Source: Phycisphaerales bacterium UBA2421 (GTDB lineage: Bacteria > Planctomycetota > Phycisphaerae > Tepidisphaerales > Tepidisphaeraceae). Taken from it: 63,193 nucleotides of DNA. Both the position numbers and the translations under genes were made by a program. Every line of letters begins with the position of its first letter. Positions within the stretch are counted from its first letter, which is position 1. The DNA lies in the NCBI GenBank assembly GCA_002343075.1, contig DDRH01000045.1, positions 1-63,193 of the forward strand, given 5' to 3'. Shown here one piece after another: positions 15,522-24,702 of the stretch. A model generated the notes under the pieces. It did no database searches. It saw only the letters and a list, made by a program, of their open reading frames with translations, and was not told the DNA's origin.

Positions 15522-17411
15522 ATGATGAACTTTTTGCGTGGTTTCACCGTCAGCCTGCTGGCTGCTTCATTTACTTTCGCTGAAGTCGCCCCGGCGACAC
15601 AGCCAACCACGGCACCGGCAGCCGCGCAAAACGCGGTGGCACCGAAGAAATATCCCAATGTCGGCGAGTTGCTGGCCATGAAGAAGGCCGAACAGGAAGC
15701 CGCCCAAGCCAAGGCGCAGGTGGCCATGTTTGAGTTTAGCTCGCCACTTGTGGAGAAGCCTGCCGACTTCAGCTGGTTTGGCACCGACGCGGCACCCACG
15801 CTGCGGTCGGTGATCCTTCGCCTACACCGCGCCCGCGATGATGGATCGCTGAAGGCTGTGTTCCTCAATTTCCGCATCGGTGCGACCGTTACCCTGGCGC
15901 AGGCGATGGATCTGCAGCAGGCGGTGAAGGAGATTCGCGAGTCGGGCAAACGGGTCTATGTCTACGCCGATTCGTTTGACACCGGCCTGTACCTGGTCGC
16001 GTCGGCGGCTTCGGATATATGCATGCTCGAAGGCGGCGAGCTGATGATGCCCGGCGTCGGCCTGGAGACGATGTTTTACAAGGGGGCAATGGACAAGGTG
16101 GGCATCACGCCTGACTTTGTCCAGATTGGGGAATACAAGGGTGCCGAAGAGCCATACACCCGCACCGCGCCGAGCGATGAGCTCCGCGGGGAGTTGAATA
16201 AGCTTGTGGCGTCGCTGTTCGGCCTGACGGTGGACAATCTCGCCGCCACGCGCGGCCTGTCGCGCGATACGATTCGAAACGCGATCGATCAGATGCTCCT
16301 TCCCGGCCCGGTTGCGAAAGAACGTGGATTGGTCGATCACCTGGTCGATCAGGACGGCTTGCGCGCCCTGATGGAAGGGCATCTTGAGAACGATGTGCAC
16401 TTCATCGAGAACTATGGCGTCGGGAACAAGGAGGCGATCGATTTCAGCAATGTTTTCTCGCTGTTGAAGGCGATGAACAAGAAGTCGGAGCCTACCAGGG
16501 GGCCTACGGTTGCGCTGATTTACGCTCAGGGCACGATCGTCGATGGTACCGGTGAGGGCAGCCTGTTCGACGCCGGCGGGGTGGGTTCGGAGACGATGCG
16601 TGAGGCATTCCGAACGGCGGCGGGGGATGACAATGTAAAGGCCATCGTGATTCGCATCGATTCGCCCGGCGGGAGCGCGCTGGCCAGCGAGGTAATGTGG
16701 CAGGCGGCACGCCGACTGGCCAAAGAAAAGCCCGTGATCATCAGCATCGGCGGCATGGCGGCGAGCGGCGGGTACTATCTCGCCAGCGCCGGCGACTACA
16801 TCTTCGCCGACCCTGCAGCCATAATCGGGTCGATCGGTGTGGTGGGCGGCAAGTTTGTTCTCAAAGATCTATACGACAAGCTTGGTTTGACCACCGAAGA
16901 ATTCAGCAAAGGGGCCAACGCCGGGCTTTACAGCACCAGCAAGGTCTGGGACGAAAAGCAGCGGTCGCTGGTCCGCAAATCGATGGCGCTGGTCTACGAC
17001 CAGTTTACCGACCGCGTGATGACCACCCGGGCCGGCAAAATTGCCGACATCGATCAAGTCGCCCGCGGGAGGATTTTCCTGGCACCCGAGGCGAAATCGC
17101 TCGGTATGGTCGATGAGCTCGGCGGGCTGGAAAGAGCCATCGCCCATGCAGCGTCGAAGGCGTCGCTGGAGTCCGATAAATATGAGATTCTCACGCTGCC
17201 CGCCCCGAAAACCCTCGCCGATCTGATCGAAGGCAGCCGCACAGAACTGGCAAGCCCCGTGCGCGTGAACGTGCAACTCTCCGCCGAGTCGATTCTGCTG
17301 GCCCTCCCGCCGTCGGCTCGAAAGCATGTGGCGCAGCAGATGCAGTTTATGCGCCTTCTGGAGAAGCGTGCGGTTGTGTTGATGACGCCATTTTCCATTC
17401 AGATGCGATAA
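15522..17411 (+). CDS. sppA: Signal peptide peptidase SppA, long (67K) type
   Basis: SppA is a membrane-linked serine protease that degrades cleaved signal peptides on the outer side of the cytoplasmic membrane. The 629-residue protein has both tandem ClpP-like domains of the E. coli type. The Ser/Lys dyad is visible: Lys206 in GEYKGAEEP (first domain) and Ser415 in GMAASGGYY (second domain), with IDSPGGSA supporting the active site. The N-terminus MMNFLRGFTVSLLAASFTFA is a signal peptide. The ATG at 15522 is chosen because GGGAG lies just upstream and the promoter at 15459-15487 excludes the earlier ATG. It is transcribed away from lptD, so both envelope genes share one control region. Confidence 0.92.
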   Translation: MMNFLRGFTVSLLAASFTFAEVAPATQPTTAPAAAQNAVAPKKYPNVGELLAMKKAEQEAAQAKAQVAMFEFSSPLVEKPADFSWFGTDAAPTLRSVILRLHRARDDGSLKAVFLNFRIGATVTLAQAMDLQQAVKEIRESGKRVYVYADSFDTGLYLVASAASDICMLEGGELMMPGVGLETMFYKGAMDKVGITPDFVQIGEYKGAEEPYTRTAPSDELRGELNKLVASLFGLTVDNLAATRGLSRDTIRNAIDQMLLPGPVAKERGLVDHLVDQDGLRALMEGHLENDVHFIENYGVGNKEAIDFSNVFSLLKAMNKKSEPTRGPTVALIYAQGTIVDGTGEGSLFDAGGVGSETMREAFRTAAGDDNVKAIVIRIDSPGGSALASEVMWQAARRLAKEKPVIISIGGMAASGGYYLASAGDYIFADPAAIIGSIGVVGGKFVLKDLYDKLGLTTEEFSKGANAGLYSTSKVWDEKQRSLVRKSMALVYDQFTDRVMTTRAGKIADIDQVARGRIFLAPEAKSLGMVDELGGLERAIAHAASKASLESDKYEILTLPAPKTLADLIEGSRTELASPVRVNVQLSAESILLALPPSARKHVAQQMQFMRLLEKRAVVLMTPFSIQMR

Positions 17412-17600
17412 GTCGCGCACAATCGCTTGCCGGTTCGACTGCATTCGCCAAAATAACCGATAACCAACCAGGGCGTTGCTCGCGGGGGGCGAGTGAGGCC
17501 ACGCAGTTTGAGGCATTTTTTGAGCGATCGCCGCGCGCCAGCACGGGCCAACATGAGTTAGGCGATTGTGATCGATTTAACACTGAAACGGATCAATCTC

Positions 17601-20213
17601 ATGTCTGACGGTTTCGTTCCGAGCAACATCAAGCACTTTGAGGTCTTCCCCGACATCCCGGTGGCACTGCAGCCGTTGATGGAGATCGCGAATAATTTCT
17701 GGTGGGTATGGAACCCATCGGCAGTCGAGCTTTTCAAGAGGCTCGATCGAAAGATCGAGTCGGCGACTTCGCTTTGGGATGAACTGCATCACAACGCGCG
17801 GGCATTCCTCGGCCGGGTGCCCCAGTCAGTCCTCACCGATGCCGCGGAAGATCCGGGGTTTCTGTCGCAGTTGAAGCGGGTCTACGGCGCGTTTCAGGAA
17901 CATTTGGCCGAACCGGGATGGTTTGGCAAGAAGCACGCCGCCGATAAATCGCTGCTCACGGCCTATTTCTCGGCGGAGTTTGGCCTGCATGAATCGATGC
18001 AGATTTATTCCGGCGGGTTGGGGGTGCTCGCTGGCGATCACCTGAAGTCGGCCAGCGAACTTTGCCTGCCGCTCATCGGCGTGGGGCTGCTTTATCGCAA
18101 TGGTTACTTTCAACAGTACCTTTCCAGCGACGGCTGGCAGCAGGAGAGCTATCCCGAACTTGATTTTTACAACCTGCCCCTGGAAGTGATGCGGTTCAGC
18201 GACGGATCGCCGGTGCAGGTGAAGGTCGATCTTCCGGATAATGCGGTGTTTGTGCGCGTGTGGCGGTGTATGGTGGGGCGGGTCCCTCTCTATCTCCTCG
18301 ATACCAACCTTGCCGACAACGCGCCTGGCGACCGGGAAATCACCAGCAAGCTCTACGGCGGTGGGAGCGAAATGCGCATTAAGCAGGAACTGGTGCTCGG
18401 CATCGGCGGGGTGCGCGCAATGGACGCGCTGGGCATCACGCCCAACGTGTGGCACATGAACGAGGGCCACGCGGCGTTCTTGGCGCTGGAGCGATGCCGA
18501 ATGCTCCTTGAGAAGATGCCCGATCGCACGTTCGACGAAGTGCGGCAATATGTGATGGCTACCAACGTCTTCACAACTCACACGCCCGTCCCCGCGGGGA
18601 TCGACATGTTCCCGCCGGACATGATCACCAAGTATTTCAAAAACTATATCGGCTCGCTGAAACTGGACGAAGAGGGCTTTCTGGCCCTGGGCCGAGAGGA
18701 TGTGAACAACAAGAAGCAGGGCTTCAGCATGGCGGTGCTGGCGATTCGCCTGGCCGATGGCTACAACGGCGTGAGCAAGCTGCACGGGGAGGTCAGCCGC
18801 AACATGTGGCACAATATCTGGCCGCGTGTGCCGAAGCAGGAGGTGCCGATTCGGCATGTGACCAACGGCATTCACATTCGCACATGGCTCAGCCCTGAAG
18901 TCACCGATCTGCTCGACAGATACCTTGGCGATACATGGCTGCACAATCCTGCCGACGATGCGAGTTGGGAGGATGTTGCGCAGATTCCGGACGAGGAAAT
19001 CTGGCGTGCGCACGAGCGCAGCCGCGAAAAGCTCGTCGGCTGGACGCGGCGTCGATTGAAAGAGCAACTGGTGAAGCGTTCAGCCGCGCCGGACGAAATC
19101 AAGGCCGCGGAAGAAGTGCTCGACCCCGAGGCGCTCACCATCGGCTTTGCCCGACGTTTTGCCACCTATAAGCGGGGCGCGCTGCTGCTGCGCGACCTTG
19201 ATCGGCTGAAGAAGCTCCTGGATGACACGCGGAATCCGATTCAGTTTATCTTCGCCGGCAAGGCCCACCCCGCCGACAACGAAGGGAAGGAACTGATTCG
19301 CTCGATCGTGCAGTTTGCACGGCAGCCGCAATACCGGCGTAAGTTTGTGTTCATCGAAAACTATGACATGGATGTCGCCCGGCACCTCGTGCAGGGCGTC
19401 GATGTCTGGCTGAACACCCCACGGCGGCCGCATGAGGCCAGCGGCACCAGCGGAATGAAGGCCGCGGTGAACGGTGGGCTTAACTGTTCGATTCTCGACG
19501 GCTGGTGGGTGGAAGGCCACACCATCGACGCCGCCTCCGGCTGGGCAATCGGCAGGGGCGAGCAGATCGGCGAAGGGTATACCGACGCAACGCACCAGGA
19601 CACGGTCGAGTGCCAGTTGCTCTTCGAGATTCTCGAACGGGAAACTGTCCCGACTTTCTATAACCGCGGCGCCGACGGCATTCCCCGGCACTGGATAGCG
19701 CGGATGCGGGCGTGTTTGCGCAACCTTGCGCCAGTGTTCAACACCAACCGCATGGTGCAGAATTATGCCGAGCACTTTTACCTGCCCGCGCTCACACGCG
19801 GCGGCAAGCTCTCAACGGAAGATCTGAAGGGTGCGGTCGCCCTGGCCCATCACAAGGAAAAGCTGCGCACCATGTGGGAGCGAATCCGCGTTGTGGGCAT
19901 TCACACCAGCGGAAACGGGCATTACAAGGTCGGCGATCGCATGCAGGTCGAGGCCCTGCTGGACATCCCCGAGATCGAACCGGGCGACGTGAGCGTGCAG
20001 CTTTACGCCGGCGCGATCAATTCTGCCGGGTCGATCGATTCGCCGCAGGTTCTGCGCATGCAGCACAACAAGCAGATGGCTCCCGACCGACACCTGTTCA
20101 CCGGTACGATTGAATGCCAATCAAGCGGTCGGCATGGGTTCTCCGTGCGCATCGTCCCGGGCAACGGTGATATGGCATCGCCGTTTGAGCCAGGATTGAT
20201 CACCTGGAATTGA
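17601..20213 (+). CDS. glgP: Alpha-glucan (glycogen/maltodextrin) phosphorylase
   Basis: The enzyme releases glucose-1-phosphate from alpha-1,4-glucans using pyridoxal phosphate. The 870-residue protein starts with the DUF3417 N-terminal domain of the short phosphorylase branch (FVPSNIKHFEVFPDIPVALQ, NFWWVWNP). The PLP lysine is Lys620 in ASGTSGMKAAVNGG; WHMNEGHAAF and THTPVPAGID are further family motifs. A GTG at 17568 would add 11 residues, but the ATG at 17601 fits the family start. The last 100 residues (DRMQVEALLDIPEIEPGDV) form the extra beta domain of this branch. It stands alone; the NifU-N gene follows after 33 bases and may be co-transcribed. Confidence 0.92.
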   Translation: MSDGFVPSNIKHFEVFPDIPVALQPLMEIANNFWWVWNPSAVELFKRLDRKIESATSLWDELHHNARAFLGRVPQSVLTDAAEDPGFLSQLKRVYGAFQEHLAEPGWFGKKHAADKSLLTAYFSAEFGLHESMQIYSGGLGVLAGDHLKSASELCLPLIGVGLLYRNGYFQQYLSSDGWQQESYPELDFYNLPLEVMRFSDGSPVQVKVDLPDNAVFVRVWRCMVGRVPLYLLDTNLADNAPGDREITSKLYGGGSEMRIKQELVLGIGGVRAMDALGITPNVWHMNEGHAAFLALERCRMLLEKMPDRTFDEVRQYVMATNVFTTHTPVPAGIDMFPPDMITKYFKNYIGSLKLDEEGFLALGREDVNNKKQGFSMAVLAIRLADGYNGVSKLHGEVSRNMWHNIWPRVPKQEVPIRHVTNGIHIRTWLSPEVTDLLDRYLGDTWLHNPADDASWEDVAQIPDEEIWRAHERSREKLVGWTRRRLKEQLVKRSAAPDEIKAAEEVLDPEALTIGFARRFATYKRGALLLRDLDRLKKLLDDTRNPIQFIFAGKAHPADNEGKELIRSIVQFARQPQYRRKFVFIENYDMDVARHLVQGVDVWLNTPRRPHEASGTSGMKAAVNGGLNCSILDGWWVEGHTIDAASGWAIGRGEQIGEGYTDATHQDTVECQLLFEILERETVPTFYNRGADGIPRHWIARMRACLRNLAPVFNTNRMVQNYAEHFYLPALTRGGKLSTEDLKGAVALAHHKEKLRTMWERIRVVGIHTSGNGHYKVGDRMQVEALLDIPEIEPGDVSVQLYAGAINSAGSIDSPQVLRMQHNKQMAPDRHLFTGTIECQSSGRHGFSVRIVPGNGDMASPFEPGLITWN

Positions 20214-20246
20214 CGCTGGACTGCGACAGGATGGCGCGAGTTTGCG

Positions 20247-20519
20247 ATGCCGTTTGAAGTGATCACGACACAGCCGACGCCCAACCCGAACGCGCTCAAG
20301 TTTGTGCTGGGAGCGGTCATTGCGCCGTCACCGCAGAGCTTTTTCAACGCGCCGGCGGCCGCGGGGCATGCGGTTGCTTCGAGATTGTTTGCGATCAAGG
20401 GTGTGACCAACGTCCTGTTGCTCGGCGATTTTGTCACCATCAGCAAGACACCCGAGGCAAAATGGGCAGCCATCACCCCCGCGGTGAAGCGCGTGCTGGC
20501 CGCTGCGGAAGCGATCTAG
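20247..20519 (+). CDS. NifU N-terminal (Nfu_N) domain protein
   Basis: The 90-residue protein consists solely of the domain found at the start of Nfu-type Fe-S carriers: TTQPTPNPNALKFVLG at residues 7-22, then AAGHAVASRLFAIKGVTNVLL and FVTISKTPEAKW. The C-terminal CxxC domain that binds the Fe-S cluster is missing, so this is not a complete scaffold. Solitary Nfu_N proteins occur in other bacteria with unknown roles. It lies between glgP and a prenyltransferase with small gaps. Confidence 0.8.
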   Translation: MPFEVITTQPTPNPNALKFVLGAVIAPSPQSFFNAPAAAGHAVASRLFAIKGVTNVLLLGDFVTISKTPEAKWAAITPAVKRVLAAAEAI

Positions 20520-20586
20520 CCGTCGGCGTGACCCGGGGGCGATTGTTTGACAACGCCCTCGCTCCGGCTGACAACTCGCCGCAACG

Positions 20587-21600
20587 GTGCCGCGCCTGCT
20601 TAACCATCTTCTGCCCCTGCTCCAGCTAACGCGCATGGCTCTGGTCTTCACCGCCGTCAGCAACAGCATGGCGGGCATGCTCTTGCTCGCGAAGTGGACA
20701 GGCGTGAAGGGGGCCGACCCGTGGAACACCCTCACACTTTGGAACGTCGCGGCAATTGTGCTGATGTCAATCGGCATGTATGGCTTTGGGATGAGCCTGA
20801 ATGACATCATCGACCGAAGGCGCGATTCACAAATCTCACCCGGTCGGCCGCTGCCCAGCGGGCGCATCAGTGTTATGGCGGCACACCTGATTTGTGCGCT
20901 CATGGCGGGCCTTGCGCTGGCAGGGGCCGCGGCTTACGGGTGGGGCACGCAGATGCGCTGGCCCACACTCGCCTGCGCAATCATCACGCTGCTGCTCATT
21001 TCGTTTTATGATATCGCCGGAAAGTACCTGGTTGCGCCGGGATTACTTTCGCTGGGCCTGATCCGCTTTTTCCATGCCGTCGTCGCAGCCCCGCAGGTGC
21101 CTTTGCTCTGGCACCCGTTGCTCTTGCTGAATCATGTCGTGGTGCTTTCGATGGTCTGCTACAAGCTGGAAGATAAGCGCCCGGCGCTGACGCGCGCGCA
21201 CTGGCTTGCGGTGATGGCCGGGCTGGTTCTGGTCAATGGGCTTTGTGTTGGCGTGCTGGCATGGCGGCGGACGCCAGAGGGTGGATCGGTGGTCGATTCG
21301 CTTTGGATCACTCCCGGCCTGGCCTACGCTGGTGCAGCGGTGGTGGGCTTTCTGGTGGCGGCCGTGCTGGTGCTGCGAAAGAGCGACAGCGCGCGGTCGG
21401 CGGGGCAGTCGTTGGTGCTGCTCGGTCTGCTTTGGTTGATTGTCTATGACGTCGCCATCGTCGCCGGTTATGTCAATCTGCGTGCCGCGGCGCTGTTGGC
21501 GCTGTTGCTGCCGCTGGCCTATGTCGCGGTGCAGGTCATGCGCTGGTGGTCGAGGCTTGTGGCGATCTCCCAGCCGCCGAAATACATTCGCGCGCGCTAA
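20587..21600 (+). CDS. UbiA-family membrane prenyltransferase
   Basis: UbiA enzymes attach isoprenoid chains to aromatic or other acceptors in the cytoplasmic membrane. The 337-residue protein starts at GTG 20587 and has about eight to nine hydrophobic segments. The first Asp-rich motif is clear: NDIIDRRRDSQISPGRPLPSG (residues about 76-96), with the usual NDxxDxxxD order. The second motif is less clean (SFYDIAGKY near 142). It could be a homologue of menaquinone, haem or geranylgeranylglyceryl-phosphate enzymes; the substrate cannot be told. It ends two bases before the convergent AEC transporter gene. Confidence 0.85.
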   Translation: MPRLLNHLLPLLQLTRMALVFTAVSNSMAGMLLLAKWTGVKGADPWNTLTLWNVAAIVLMSIGMYGFGMSLNDIIDRRRDSQISPGRPLPSGRISVMAAHLICALMAGLALAGAAAYGWGTQMRWPTLACAIITLLLISFYDIAGKYLVAPGLLSLGLIRFFHAVVAAPQVPLLWHPLLLLNHVVVLSMVCYKLEDKRPALTRAHWLAVMAGLVLVNGLCVGVLAWRRTPEGGSVVDSLWITPGLAYAGAAVVGFLVAAVLVLRKSDSARSAGQSLVLLGLLWLIVYDVAIVAGYVNLRAAALLALLLPLAYVAVQVMRWWSRLVAISQPPKYIRAR

Positions 21601-21602
21601 CG

Positions 21603-22595
21603 CTAACCTGCCAGCATCCGCAACACGACTAGCCAGCCGGTGATGGTGAAGCACGAAAACACCGTCGTCCAGAAAACGCAGTCGGCAGCGAGGACGGCGT
21701 CGCCTTTCAGCTCCATCGTCAGCAGCAGCGTGTTAACCGCCGTCGGTACCGCGGCGGTGAGGATCAGCAACTCGGCTGGCCAGGGCCAGAGGCTCAACGG
21801 CGCGTAGCCCAGAAACTGAAACCCGTAGAGCATGCCCGCCATAATCGCCGGCGCGAGAAGCAGCCGCAGCACGAGCACTGCACCGATCGGTTTCCATCGG
21901 GGCCAGCGCGGGTGGCTGCCGAGTTGCGCGCCAAGAGTGATTAACGCCATCGGTACGAGGCCATTGGAGAGATATTCGATTGGCTTGGCGAAGATCATCG
22001 GAAACGCGCGCGATTCATCGCCTTGCAGCCACAGCCGGACGAAAATAGCGAGCACCAGCCCGTAGAGCGTCGGCATCTGCGAGATTTTCCAGAGTGCCTG
22101 CTTCCATTCACCGGAGCCGGCATAGGCGGCGATGCCCATGCCGAGTGTGAAGGTGAGCACGTTCATCGTCATCACCACAAACGCCTGCACCGCAGCGCCA
22201 TTCTTGGCCGCGCCTGTCACACCAACGGTTGCCGGTTCAGTCGGGTAGGCAAGCTCGGCGAGGGGAAGGCCGTAGTTGCCGCTGTTATAGAACATCACCG
22301 CCATCGCAACCGCGGCCAGGGTTTGCCGGCTGACGCCCAGCGCTTTCCCCGCGCCGTAGACAAGCAGCCCCAGCAGCACGCATTGGACCGTTGTGATTCC
22401 CGCGACCGCAGCCATGTTGCTCCAGGGGAGTTGGCTCCGATAGACATTCTGAAAGATAAACGCAGGCGTGAAGAGGTAGATATTGAGCTTGCTCAGCGTG
22501 TTCAGGTCCATCCTGAACTTGACCTGCAACAGCACGCCCAGCCCGATCATCAGCAGAATGGGTGCGAGGATGGAAAGCAGGATGTCGGCGATCAT
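21603..22595 (-). CDS. AEC-family (auxin efflux carrier-like) transporter
   Basis: The 330-residue protein has about ten hydrophobic segments in two five-helix halves, as in AEC permeases. ILAPILLMIGLGVLLQ is the first helix; the crossover region with NSGNYGLPLAELAYP (about residues 106-120) is the hallmark of the family. AEC carriers move organic acids or other anions across the inner membrane; the substrate here is unknown. The gene is convergent with the prenyltransferase gene (gap of two bases), and its promoter would lie in 22596-22820, where I see nothing definite. Confidence 0.88.
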   Translation of the reverse strand: MIADILLSILAPILLMIGLGVLLQVKFRMDLNTLSKLNIYLFTPAFIFQNVYRSQLPWSNMAAVAGITTVQCVLLGLLVYGAGKALGVSRQTLAAVAMAVMFYNSGNYGLPLAELAYPTEPATVGVTGAAKNGAAVQAFVVMTMNVLTFTLGMGIAAYAGSGEWKQALWKISQMPTLYGLVLAIFVRLWLQGDESRAFPMIFAKPIEYLSNGLVPMALITLGAQLGSHPRWPRWKPIGAVLVLRLLLAPAIMAGMLYGFQFLGYAPLSLWPWPAELLILTAAVPTAVNTLLLTMELKGDAVLAADCVFWTTVFSCFTITGWLVVLRMLAG

Positions 22596-22828
22596 TTTAG
22601 CTTGCAGAGCGTATCGGGTGGCGCGCGTTTAATGAAACAGGTGGGCACAACGGACACAAAGTTAAGCGAATTGTGGAGCACCAGGTTACAAAAAATGACC
22701 ATGAATCCCGCGTCGAGGGCCGCCTTGCTCTGGCGACCTCGGCGCGGCGCTTGTTGTGCGGCGCGAAAGTTTGAGTTCATCCGAAACCGATTGGCACGAT
22801 GTGCCGTCTTTCCAGTAACATGAATCAG

Positions 22829-24688
22829 ATGAGCGAAAAATGGAGTTTACAATCGCTTGAGCGACGCCAGCTTCTGGCGGGTGTGACGCTTCTGGCGCAC
22901 GGTTTTGAAGGCTCGATCAACGATTGGCCCGCGGCCACCGCCGATGGCATTATCGCCCGACTCGGCGGAAACACCGCTGCATCTGTTTATACGTTGCGCG
23001 TCGATGATTCAACCGGGCAGATTGCCGTCACCAGCTTCTCGCCCGATCCGGGGTATGGCGATTACCGAAACACCACGACGTCTGAGGTCGTGATTCGCCT
23101 CGACTGGAATGCGGTCAGCGGCGCGGCCTACTCCACCGGCGAGGTGGCGGCAGTGGTGGCGCAATATCTGCTGCTTCCCCGTACCAGCCAGCAATTGCCG
23201 GCGCTGGCACAGCTTTCGATGCACCTCATCGGTCATAGTCGAGGCGCGTCGCTCGTGGCAGAGATCGCGCGCATCGCCGGCCGCCGTGGGGTGCTGGTAG
23301 ACCAACTCACGTTTCTCGATCCCCATCCGGTCGATGGGGTGAATGACTTTTTTGGCAGCGACTATGGCGACGCGCCGATGGTCGTCCGCGACAACGTGCT
23401 CTTTGCCGATAACTATTGGCGCACCGACGGCAATCCCAACAATCTCGATTTCGACGGCGAGCCTGTTGCCGGCGCGCACGAAGGTGATCTGAATAACTCC
23501 GTGCAACTCGATCCCAGCGGGTTTGCGCACAATTCTGTGCCGGCGTACTACGTTGGCACCACGAACCTGACCACCATCAACGGCGGCAGCGCGGTCATAA
23601 AGTCATCGTGGTACGGCACGACTTCGGATAAACCCGCGCGCGATCAAACGGGCTATCTCTTCAGCCGCATCGGCGGGGGCACGCGGCCGGCGGATGGCAT
23701 TGGCTTCGCGCTCGACGGAACTGCCCAGCGCAGCAACGCCGGGCAGGAAGGCCTGCAGTTTCCCAATATATACGACCTGAAACCTAAAGGCGGCAGCACG
23801 TTCTTTGCCGGCACCAATTTTAACGTGACTTTCCGCGGCAGCGACCGTGATGGGCAGGCGAATTACGAGATCTATCTCGATTCCGACCGCAATCCCTACA
23901 ATGGTGCGGGCACACTCATCGCGCAGAGCGCGCTGAGCGGCGACCTCGATTTTTACGAATCGTCTACAACCGCGGGCACGCTGACGAATGGCAAGTATGT
24001 GCTCGCAGCAAAGATAACTGACGAAGATAATCAGACGCGGTGGTTTTATGGCCGCACCATCACGCTCTCGGTGCCCCCGCCGGTGGGCAGCCTGAGCCAG
24101 GGCGTGCTGACAGTCAATGGCACAGCAGGCAACGACACAATCGGCATCACCACTAACGGCGGGCAGCTCATTGCCTCGCTGAATGGCCCGAGCAGCATTT
24201 ATGCGATCGGCGATGTGCTTCGGATCGAGATTTTCGCCGGCGACGGCAACGATGTAGTCTCGAATGATTCGGCCATTCCCAGCTATATGGATCTGGGTGC
24301 CGGCAATGACCGCGCCTTCGGCGGGACGGGCAACGACACACTGACCGGCGGCGCAGGCAAGAACACACTCTACGGCGGCGCGGGCAATGACCGGCTTAAC
24401 GGCTCCGGCTCGCGCGATTTGCTGTTCGGCGAGGGAAATGACGATCGGCTCTACGGCAACGGCGGCGACGATACGCTCGACGGAGGCGGAAATGTTGATC
24501 GGCTCTTCGGGGGTGACGGGGATGATCTGCTTTTTGGTGCAGGCTCGAACGATAAGCTTTACGGAGAGGCTGGAAACGACACGCTCTACGGAGGCAACGG
24601 CAGCAACCTCCTCGACGGCGGCGATGGCACCGACTCCGCCGAAGAACGCGTAGGTGATACGCGCATCAGCATCGAGGTGTTGCTGTAG
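22829..24688 (+). CDS. Secreted lipase-like hydrolase with RTX tail
   Basis: The N-terminus MSEKWSLQSLERRQLLAG is a planctomycete LEPxxLL-type export/surface signature; upstream ATGs at 22799 and 22820 are possible. Residues about 25-270 form an alpha/beta hydrolase with nucleophile Ser137 in IGHSRGAS, Asp in TFLDPHPVDG and His in FAHNSVPAYY (HxxVPxYY as in lipase-like surface enzymes). Residues about 330-420 form an Ig-like/beta domain (FNVTFRGSDRDG), and about 430-619 carry RTX repeats (GGAGNDRLNG, GGDGDDLLFG) that bind calcium. The RTX tail closely resembles that of the next gene. It is probably secreted and cell-associated. It lies 14 bases before the protease gene and may be co-transcribed with it. 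Substrate unknown. Confidence 0.82.
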   Translation: MSEKWSLQSLERRQLLAGVTLLAHGFEGSINDWPAATADGIIARLGGNTAASVYTLRVDDSTGQIAVTSFSPDPGYGDYRNTTTSEVVIRLDWNAVSGAAYSTGEVAAVVAQYLLLPRTSQQLPALAQLSMHLIGHSRGASLVAEIARIAGRRGVLVDQLTFLDPHPVDGVNDFFGSDYGDAPMVVRDNVLFADNYWRTDGNPNNLDFDGEPVAGAHEGDLNNSVQLDPSGFAHNSVPAYYVGTTNLTTINGGSAVIKSSWYGTTSDKPARDQTGYLFSRIGGGTRPADGIGFALDGTAQRSNAGQEGLQFPNIYDLKPKGGSTFFAGTNFNVTFRGSDRDGQANYEIYLDSDRNPYNGAGTLIAQSALSGDLDFYESSTTAGTLTNGKYVLAAKITDEDNQTRWFYGRTITLSVPPPVGSLSQGVLTVNGTAGNDTIGITTNGGQLIASLNGPSSIYAIGDVLRIEIFAGDGNDVVSNDSAIPSYMDLGAGNDRAFGGTGNDTLTGGAGKNTLYGGAGNDRLNGSGSRDLLFGEGNDDRLYGNGGDDTLDGGGNVDRLFGGDGDDLLFGAGSNDKLYGEAGNDTLYGGNGSNLLDGGDGTDSAEERVGDTRISIEVLL

Positions 24689-24702
24689 GTCTCGGATCAA
24701 TC